Shown: piece by piece, positions 58,708 through 64,000 of the stretch
Position numbering within the stretch: the first letter of the stretch is position 1
Layout of the letters: every line of letters begins with the position of its first letter
Assembly: GCA_036267135.1 (NCBI GenBank)
Contig: DATAWQ010000063.1
Coordinates: forward strand, 124,001 to 188,000
Direction of reading: 5' to 3'
DNA from: PALSA-505 sp036267135
GTDB taxonomy: Bacteria > Actinomycetota > Actinomycetes > Streptosporangiales > Streptosporangiaceae
DNA: 64,000 bases
Position numbers and translations under genes: made by a program
Notes under the pieces: generated by a model
What the model was told of the DNA's origin: nothing
The model's input: the letters and a program-made list of their open reading frames with translations, nothing else
Database searches by the model: none

Positions 58708-59661
58708 GTGACCGGATACCTCGTCCGCCGGGTTGGCCAGGCCATCGCGGTCGTGATCGGCGTCATGATCGTGACGTTCATCCTGATCCACATGGAGCCG
58801 GGCAGCGCGGCGCGAGCCGCGCTCGGCGCCAAGGCCACCACCGGACGGATCGCCATCTTCAACCGCGCCTACGGCCTCAACCAGCCGCTGTGGGATCAGT
58901 TCGGCACGTACGTGCGGCAGATCTTCGAGGGCAACCTCGGCTACTCGTACACCCAGCAGCAGCCGGTGAGCACGCTGATCGAGCAGCGGCTGCCGCGCGA
59001 CATCGTCCTGCTCGGGACGTCGACGGTGCTGGCCGTGCTGATCGCCATCCCGATGGGGATCTTCCAGGCGGTGCGGCGCAACAAGGCGACCGACTTCACG
59101 CTGACCGGGGTGTCGTTCACGCTGTACGCGATGCCGGACTATCTGCTGGCGCTGCTGCTCATCGCGCTGTTCGCGGTGCAGTTCCACTGGCTGCCGCCGA
59201 ACGTGCCCTCGACCACGTCAGTGGGCGGGCTGCTGGCCGACCCGAAGGCGCTGGTGCTGCCGGTGATCACGCTGACCCTGGTCAGCGTGGCCAGCTTCAG
59301 CCGGTATCAGCGGTCCTCGGCGATCGAGGTGCTGGCCCAGGAGTACATCAGGGTGGCCAGGTCCAAGGGGATGCCCAGCCGGCTGATCCTGCTGCGGCAC
59401 GTGCTGCGCAACTCGATGCTGCCGGTGGTGACGCTGATCGGGCTGACGATCCCCAGCATCATCGGCGGGGCGGTGATCGCGGAAGAGGTGTTCAACTTCC
59501 CCGGCATGGGCCTGCTGTTCTTCCAGGCCGCCACCATGCACGACTTCCCCATCCTGCTCGGCTCGACGCTGTTCGTCGGGGTGGCCACGGTGGCCGGCAG
59601 CCTGCTCGCCGACATCGCCTACGCGGCGCTCGACCCGAGGGTGCGCTATGGCCGTACGTGA
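58708..59661 (+). CDS. ABC transporter permease (DppB/OppB-like)
   Basis: The 317-aa inner-membrane permease starts TGYLVRRVGQAIAVVIGVMI, contains the EAA-loop EYIRVARSKGMPSRLILLRH and ends with LADIAYAALDPRVRYGRT, all typical of OppB/DppB. The start is GTG at 58708. It overlaps the second permease by 14 bp. Confidence 0.94.
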   Translation: MTGYLVRRVGQAIAVVIGVMIVTFILIHMEPGSAARAALGAKATTGRIAIFNRAYGLNQPLWDQFGTYVRQIFEGNLGYSYTQQQPVSTLIEQRLPRDIVLLGTSTVLAVLIAIPMGIFQAVRRNKATDFTLTGVSFTLYAMPDYLLALLLIALFAVQFHWLPPNVPSTTSVGGLLADPKALVLPVITLTLVSVASFSRYQRSSAIEVLAQEYIRVARSKGMPSRLILLRHVLRNSMLPVVTLIGLTIPSIIGGAVIAEEVFNFPGMGLLFFQAATMHDFPILLGSTLFVGVATVAGSLLADIAYAALDPRVRYGRT

Positions 59662-60583
59662 GCCCGGGGCGGGCGCGCTCGCGGTGCCCGGGCCGGACGA
59701 GCCCGCCGGCTCGCCCGCGCCCGAGGTCGCGGCGGCCCGCGGTTCCTGGCGGCTCATGCTGGCCACGTTCGCCGAGAACCCGCTGGCCCTGGCCGGGGTG
59801 GGCCTGGTCGTCCTGATCGTCGCGTTCTGCTTCATCGGGCCGCTGCTCTACAAGACCAACCAGGTCACGGTCAACCTCAACATCAACAACATCCGGCCCG
59901 GCGGCAAGTACCCGCTGGGGACCGACAACGACGGCTTCAACGTGCTGGGCCGGCTGATGGTGGGCGGCCAGTCGTCGCTGGAACTCGGCTTCGCGGTGAG
60001 CATCGCGACCTCGGTCATCGGCACCCTGTACGGGGCCATCGCCGGCCTGGCCGGCGGGCTGGTGGACGCGGTCATGATGCGCATCGTGGACACGTTCCTG
60101 GCGCTGCCCACGCTGGTGCTGCTGCTGATCTTGGTGAACGTGTTCCCGCCGAGCCTGTGGGTGATCATCCTGCTGATCACCGCGCTGTCCTGGCTGTCGG
60201 TGGCCCGGCTGGTGCGGGGCGAGGTGCTGACGCTGCGGGAGCGGGAGTACGTGCAGGCGGTCAGGGCCATGGGCGGATCGAGCTGGCGGATCGTGACCAG
60301 GCACCTGATCCCGAACTCGGTCGGCGTGATCATCGTGAACGCGACCTTCACCATCGCCGACGCGATCTTGTACCTGTCCGCGCTGAGCTTTCTGGGCCTC
60401 GGACCGCCGCCGCCCGAGGTGGACTGGGGCGGTATGCTCAGCAACGGCCTTGACTTCCTCTTCGACGGCTACTGGTGGCTGGTCTATCCGGCGGCGATCA
60501 TCCTGATCCTCACCGTGGTGGCGTTCAACCTGATCGGCGACGCCATCCGCGACTCGCTGGACGTGCGGCTGCAGCGCCGGTAG
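59648..60583 (+). CDS. ABC transporter permease (DppC/OppC-like)
   Basis: The 311-aa permease has the OppC N-terminal helix (LAGVGLVVLIVAFCFIGPLL), the short OppC sequence YPLGTDNDGFNVLGRLMVGG, the EAA-loop EYVQAVRAMGGSSWRIVTRH and ends NLIGDAIRDSLDVRLQRR. Together with OppB it forms the channel. No ATPase gene follows, so the ATP-binding subunits must come from elsewhere. Confidence 0.93.
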   Translation: MAVREPGAGALAVPGPDEPAGSPAPEVAAARGSWRLMLATFAENPLALAGVGLVVLIVAFCFIGPLLYKTNQVTVNLNINNIRPGGKYPLGTDNDGFNVLGRLMVGGQSSLELGFAVSIATSVIGTLYGAIAGLAGGLVDAVMMRIVDTFLALPTLVLLLILVNVFPPSLWVIILLITALSWLSVARLVRGEVLTLREREYVQAVRAMGGSSWRIVTRHLIPNSVGVIIVNATFTIADAILYLSALSFLGLGPPPPEVDWGGMLSNGLDFLFDGYWWLVYPAAIILILTVVAFNLIGDAIRDSLDVRLQRR

Positions 60584-60606
60584 CCACGAGACCAAGGACT
60601 CCTGGT

Positions 60607-61161
60607 GTGAGCATCGCGGGAATGGTCGTGTGGGCGCTCACGGCGGGCATCGGGATCTACCTGCTCGCGGTGGGGCTCTCCGCGCAGCGCGCCGGCGCCG
60701 CCCCCCGGCCGGCGGTCACCCGGCCGGCCTGGCCGCCGGTGATCGTGGACCCGGCCGAAGACGGCGACGACGGGCAGACCGCGAGCCCGGTGGGCAGCGC
60801 GGCGCTGACCATGGTGCTTGGCGGCGGTGCACCCCCGCCGAGCCGGACGTCGGCCCCGGAGGGTTCGCCGCTGCTCGAGTTCGCGCATCCGGCGCTGGCC
60901 CTGCTGGGCCTGACCTTCTGGATCTGCTATGTGATGAGCGGGTACCGGGTGTTCGCCTGGATCGCCCTCGGCGTGGTGGTGGCGACGATAGCGGCCGGGC
61001 TGGGCTGGGAAGCCGCGCGGCGGCGGGCCGCACGCACCCGCGCGGAGGCGTCACACGCGGACGGCGCCAGCTTCCCGCCGCACCTGATCATGCTGCACGG
61101 TTTGGCCGCGTTCTGCACGTTCGCCCTGGTCGTCGTGACGGCGGCGGCAGCCGTTCATTAA
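60607..61161 (+). CDS. Hypothetical membrane protein
   Basis: The 184-aa protein from a GTG at 60607 has one N-terminal helix (MVVWALTAGIGIYLLAVGLS), a Pro-rich loop of about 55 residues, then three helices (LLGLTFWICYVMSGYRVFAW ... LAAFCTFALVVVTAAAA). Not recognised. It lies 23 bp behind the permease gene and overlaps the convergent ung gene by 4 bp. Confidence 0.7.
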   Translation: MSIAGMVVWALTAGIGIYLLAVGLSAQRAGAAPRPAVTRPAWPPVIVDPAEDGDDGQTASPVGSAALTMVLGGGAPPPSRTSAPEGSPLLEFAHPALALLGLTFWICYVMSGYRVFAWIALGVVVATIAAGLGWEAARRRAARTRAEASHADGASFPPHLIMLHGLAAFCTFALVVVTAAAAVH

Positions 61162-61835
61162 GGTAGCTTCCAATCGATCCCGGGCGCTCCGATGGCTTCG
61201 AGCTGCTGGTTGGCCCGGCTGAACGGGCGCGAGCCGAAGAAGCCGCGGTCGGCGGAGTTCGGGCTGGGGTGGGCCGACTCGATGCAGGGCACGCCGTCCA
61301 GGAGCGGGACCAGGTTGCGGGCGTCGCGGCCCCACAAGATCGCGACCAGCGGGCGGTCGCGGGCGGCCAGCGCCTTGATGGCCTGCTCGGTGACCTCCTC
61401 CCAGCCCCGGCCGCGGTGTGAGCCGATCTGGCGGGGCTGCACGGTGAGGACCCGGTTGAGCAGCAGCACGCCGCGCTCGGTCCACGGTGTGAGGTCGCCG
61501 GTGGCCGGGCGCGGGTAGCCGAGGTCCTCGCTGTACTCGCGGAAGATGTTGAGCAGGCTGGGCGGCAGGCGCTTGACCTCGGGCGAGACCGAGAAGCTGA
61601 GGCCGACCGGGTGCCCGGGGGTGGGGTAGGGGTCCTGGCCGACGATCAGGACCCTGACCTCGTCGAACGGCTGCCGGAAGGCCCGCAGCACCGCGTCGCC
61701 GGCGGGCAAGTAGCCGCGGCCCGCCGCGATCTCGGCCCGCAGGAAGTCGCCCATGGCGTGGATCCGGCCGGCCACCGGCTCCAGGGCGTCGGCCCAGCCC
61801 GGGTCCATGATCTCGCTCAGCGGTCGCTGGGTCAT
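61158..61835 (-). CDS. ung: Uracil-DNA glycosylase, family 1
   Basis: Removes uracil from DNA in base excision repair. The 225-aa protein has the water-activating GQDPYP near residue 69, the active-site LLLNRVLTV and the DNA-intercalation loop HPSPNSADRGFFGSRPF with catalytic His. The start is ATG at 61835; the long upstream frame to 62573 is a shadow of the next gene. Confidence 0.96.
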   Translation of the reverse strand: MTQRPLSEIMDPGWADALEPVAGRIHAMGDFLRAEIAAGRGYLPAGDAVLRAFRQPFDEVRVLIVGQDPYPTPGHPVGLSFSVSPEVKRLPPSLLNIFREYSEDLGYPRPATGDLTPWTERGVLLLNRVLTVQPRQIGSHRGRGWEEVTEQAIKALAARDRPLVAILWGRDARNLVPLLDGVPCIESAHPSPNSADRGFFGSRPFSRANQQLEAIGAPGIDWKLP

Positions 61836-61879
61836 GCGGTGCTCTCTTCCCGGCGGCGAACCTTCGGACCGGTCAGACC

Positions 61880-62419
61880 CTACAGCCAGCCGGCCCGCGC
61901 GTTGTCCGGATCGTGGTTCGGCGGCGGGACGCCGAGTTCGCCCTTGTGCACCTTGTCCAGCAGCCGCCGGACCACGTCCATGATCTCGGGGACGGTGTCG
62001 CGCAGGCTCGCGGCGTCGGCGGCGTCCTGCTCGTGCGGGTCGGCCCCGGCGCGCTCCAGCACGCTGGGCAGATCGGACAGGTTGGCCCGCAGCCAGCCGA
62101 GCGGGTCGGCGGACAGCTCCCTGACGAAGTTTCGCTGGCCCGGCTCCCAGCCGCGGAAGGCCGGGTGGTGGTGGGTGCGGTCGAAGCTGCCCGGCGGGCC
62201 GTCCGCCGACTCCAGCAGGTCGACCCGCCACAGCGGCTGGTCCACGCCGATGGGCTGGGCGGAGTAGATCGAGCCCTTGAGCGTCTCCCGGTCGAGCACC
62301 CGCAGTTCGAGCCGCACGCCCCGCTCGGGGCTTTCCTGGCCCTTGATCGGATTCGGGTCGATGAAATACAGGTCGCTGACGACCACGCCGTAGCGCTCGA
62401 AGCCGAATGCGTACAGCAT
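61880..62419 (-). CDS. Conserved hypothetical protein
   Basis: The 179-aa protein starts MLYAFGFERYGVVVSDLYFI and contains ERGVRLELRVLDRETLKGSI, IGVDQPLWRVDLLES and HHHPAFRGWEPGQR. The pattern (two beta-sheet halves around a polar loop) is not one I can name, but similar proteins are common in actinobacteria. It is 44 bp upstream of ung on the same strand. Confidence 0.75.
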   Translation of the reverse strand: MLYAFGFERYGVVVSDLYFIDPNPIKGQESPERGVRLELRVLDRETLKGSIYSAQPIGVDQPLWRVDLLESADGPPGSFDRTHHHPAFRGWEPGQRNFVRELSADPLGWLRANLSDLPSVLERAGADPHEQDAADAASLRDTVPEIMDVVRRLLDKVHKGELGVPPPNHDPDNARAGWL

Positions 62420-62547
62420 TGTCCGGTGCCCTCCTCGGGTGGATCGTGCGAATGCGGTCATGGCGGCTGGATCTGCTCCAAGGGTATTCTCCGGGCACCG
62501 CGCGTATTCGGCGGGCACCGGGGCGCGACCGCTGCGAACCTGGGGTT

Positions 62548-63501
62548 ATGCGCGACTTCAGGTTCAGCTGCAACGTGTTCGCGGTCAGGTCGGCGACCGC
62601 GTTCGCCGACTACTGCCGGTCGGCGGAGCGGTTCGGCTACGACGCGGTCTTCACTGCCGACCACCTCGGGTCACCGGCCCCGTTCTCGCCGCTGATCGCC
62701 GCGGCGGCCGCGACGCAGCGGCTGCGGCTCGGCACGATGGTGCTGAACATAGGGTTCTGGAATCCGCACCTGCTCGCCCGCGAGGTGGCCACCGCCGACG
62801 TGCTCACCGACGGGCGGCTCGAACTCGGCCTCGGGGCCGGCCACATGAAGTGGGAGTTCGACGCGGCCGGGCTGCCGTGGCGGCCACTGCCCGAACGGGC
62901 CGGCCTGCTGGCGGACACGCTGGACGAGCTGGAGCGGATCTTCGGTTCGGACGGCTACCCGGACGGGCGGGCGGCCAGGGAGTTCTACGACCTGCCGGTG
63001 CTGAAGCCGGTGCAGCGGCGCGGGCTGAACGGGACCGGGCCGCCGCTGATCATCGGGGGCACCGGGGACCGGATGCTGAGCCTGGCCGTGCGGCGGGCGG
63101 ACACGGTGGCCGTCGGCGGGCTGTTCCAGCGCAAGGGCGAGCCGCCGGGCACGTTCCGGATGGGCAGCGCGGCCGAGGCGGCGGAGCGGGTCGCGTTCAT
63201 CCGGGACCAGGCGGGCGCCCGGATGCGGGAGCTGGAACTGCACGTGCTCATCCAGGGTGTGGTGCTCACCGACAACCGGCGGGCGGCCGCGCGCGAACTG
63301 GTGGAAAAGCAGGTGCCGCACTTCACCGTGGACGAACTGCTCGAAACGCCGTTCGTGCTGATCGGCACCGTGGACGAGATCGTGGCCCAGGTCCGCGAGC
63401 GGCGGGAGCGGTACGGCTTCTCGTTCATCACCGTGCACGAGCCGTACATGGGCGCCTTCGGCCAGGTGATCGAGCGGCTGCGGGCGACCGAACCGGCCTA
63501 G
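62548..63501 (+). CDS. LLM class (F420-dependent-type) oxidoreductase
   Basis: The 317-aa luciferase-like monooxygenase fold enzyme begins FRFSCNVFAVRSATAFADYC and contains FTADHLGSPAPFSPLIAAAA, RLELGLGAGHMKWEFDAAGL and PLLIGGTGDRMLSLAVRRAD. The group usually uses coenzyme F420. ATG at 62548. Substrate unknown. It is followed by a small leader ORF and an alpha/beta hydrolase. Confidence 0.88.
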   Translation: MRDFRFSCNVFAVRSATAFADYCRSAERFGYDAVFTADHLGSPAPFSPLIAAAAATQRLRLGTMVLNIGFWNPHLLAREVATADVLTDGRLELGLGAGHMKWEFDAAGLPWRPLPERAGLLADTLDELERIFGSDGYPDGRAAREFYDLPVLKPVQRRGLNGTGPPLIIGGTGDRMLSLAVRRADTVAVGGLFQRKGEPPGTFRMGSAAEAAERVAFIRDQAGARMRELELHVLIQGVVLTDNRRAAARELVEKQVPHFTVDELLETPFVLIGTVDEIVAQVRERRERYGFSFITVHEPYMGAFGQVIERLRATEPA

Positions 63502-63557
63502 TTCGTGCCGATGCTATTCTGCCGGAGGCCGTGCGAAAGAACGAGGAGGTGGTACCC

Positions 63558-63608
63558 GTGAACGTATCGACATGGGTGCTCCCCTCCGGGGTCACGGTCG
63601 GGCGGTAG
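63558..63608 (+). CDS. 16-codon leader ORF with strong ribosome-binding site
   Basis: GAGGAGG lies 9 bp before a GTG that opens a 16-aa reading frame (VNVSTWVLPSGVTVGR, stop TAG at 63606-63608). A hairpin and the hydrolase ATG follow within 46 bp. The placement is that of a leader peptide controlling the downstream gene. A chance frame cannot be excluded. Confidence 0.45.
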   Translation: MNVSTWVLPSGVTVGR

Positions 63609-63614
63609 GTCGTC

Positions 63615-63641
63615 CGGGAGCGCTGTTCACGAGCACTCCCG
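63615..63641 (+). promoter_or_regulatory. Hairpin between leader ORF and hydrolase gene
   Basis: cgggag at 63615-63620 pairs with ctcccg at 63636-63641, with additional gct/agc pairs inside. It begins 7 bp after the leader-ORF stop and ends 12 bp before the ATG of the hydrolase, whose ribosome-binding site (gaaagg) follows immediately. It could sequester or expose initiation signals. Confidence 0.4.
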
Positions 63642-63653
63642 AAAGGCACGACC

Positions 63654-64000
63654 ATGCGATTCACTTCACAGCAGCGCCTCGACGACGGCGTACTCGAACG
63701 CGAATTCACCCTCGGCGAGGTCCCCGGCGTCCTGTGGACGCCTGGATCCGCACCGGCCCCGCTGATCCTGAGCGGCCACAACGGCGGCTTGCACAAGCGG
63801 TTGCCCCGGCTGGTGGCCCGGGCCCGGCACTACGCGGCGCAGTACGGCTTCGCGGTGGCCGCCATCGACGCCCCCGGGCACGGTGACCGGCCCCGTTCGG
63901 CCGTCGACGAGCGGGCTCGCGCCGACCTCCGCCGGGCGATGGAGGCGGGCGAGCCGGTCGACGAGATCGTCGACGCCTTCCTCGTGCCGCTGGTCGACAA
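63654..64000 (+). CDS. Alpha/beta hydrolase (partial, C-terminus beyond window)
   Basis: The frame from ATG 63654 (GAAAGG upstream) is open to the right edge, 115 codons. It reads RFTSQQRLDDGVLEREFTLG, then LILSGHNGGLHKRLPRLVAR (oxyanion-region HNGG) and FAVAAIDAPGHGDRPRS, typical of the N-terminal half of dienelactone-hydrolase/dipeptidyl-type hydrolases. The nucleophile region is outside the window. Confidence 0.82.
   Translation, partial: MRFTSQQRLDDGVLEREFTLGEVPGVLWTPGSAPAPLILSGHNGGLHKRLPRLVARARHYAAQYGFAVAAIDAPGHGDRPRSAVDERARADLRRAMEAGEPVDEIVDAFLVPLVD

Overview
The window is about 70% GC and has the gene content and order of a chromosomal actinomycete. From 1 to about 25 kb nearly every gene lies on the minus strand, in the conserved actinobacterial order (written in transcription direction) tig - clpP1 - clpP2 - clpX - valS - folC - DUF4233 - MFS-like membrane protein - ndk - mreB - mreC - mreD - PBP2 - rodA - two radical-SAM genes - rne. 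GTG starts and 4-base ATGA/GTGA overlaps are frequent. An F420-type luciferase-like oxidoreductase, a PucR regulator and HipA/DUF3037 genes fit the same phylum. The genus cannot be fixed from the sequence; MreBCD-RodA-PBP2 argues for a lineage that keeps lateral-wall elongation or sporulation machinery.

Layout. 1-12.0 kb: RNase E/G (cut by the left edge), the radical-SAM pair, then a tightly overlapping elongasome operon whose MreD carries an unusual basic RRGxF-repeat tail. 12.1-24.4 kb: Ndk, an MFS-like protein with a very long disordered tail, FolC, ValRS and the ClpXP1P2/trigger factor proteostasis block. 24.5-26.4 kb: a PRC-barrel protein, tRNA-Pro(TGG), ArfB and a secreted G1 (glutamic) peptidase. 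26.8-28.8 kb: a decayed Tn5053/Tn7-like transposon with TGTCGT end repeats and a collapsed ATPase gene. 29-30.5 kb: a CPA1 antiporter.

31.3-39.1 kb is the most unusual part. An intact tRNA-Gly(TCC) gene is followed by five further copies of its 3' half (about 42 bp each, starting in the anticodon loop), spaced 0.7-1.8 kb apart in the same orientation. Between them sit small modules: HigBA, an unknown two-gene operon, a small toxin/antitoxin-like pair, an RHH + PIN pair, a decayed hydrolase, and an IS110-family element inserted into a second, truncated higA module. Four of the five copies are preceded 104-121 bp upstream by a tandem direct repeat with an 11-bp period, and three have a palindrome 14-15 bp upstream. 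Only integrase fragments remain. I read this as repeated accretion of integrative elements at one tRNA gene, giving an integron-like cassette array enriched in toxin-antitoxin type modules. The IS110 element has reconstructable ends and a roughly 245-bp left non-coding region that should encode a bridge RNA; that region shares 11 bp with the right end of the element.

39.1-64 kb is an accessory but mostly intact chromosome arm: a winged-helix regulator with a membrane partner and a perfect palindromic operator, three VOC/glyoxalase genes, an aminoglycoside-phosphotransferase-like kinase, a P-loop gene broken by one stop codon, a CPA2 antiporter, two ECF sigma modules (one with an anti-sigma-like segment fused to a VOC domain), a PadR regulator with its operator, HipA-like kinase + DUF3037, a PucR regulator, an oligopeptide-type ABC transporter without its ATPase, uracil-DNA glycosylase, an F420-type oxidoreductase, and at the right edge an alpha/beta hydrolase preceded by a 16-codon leader ORF and hairpin.
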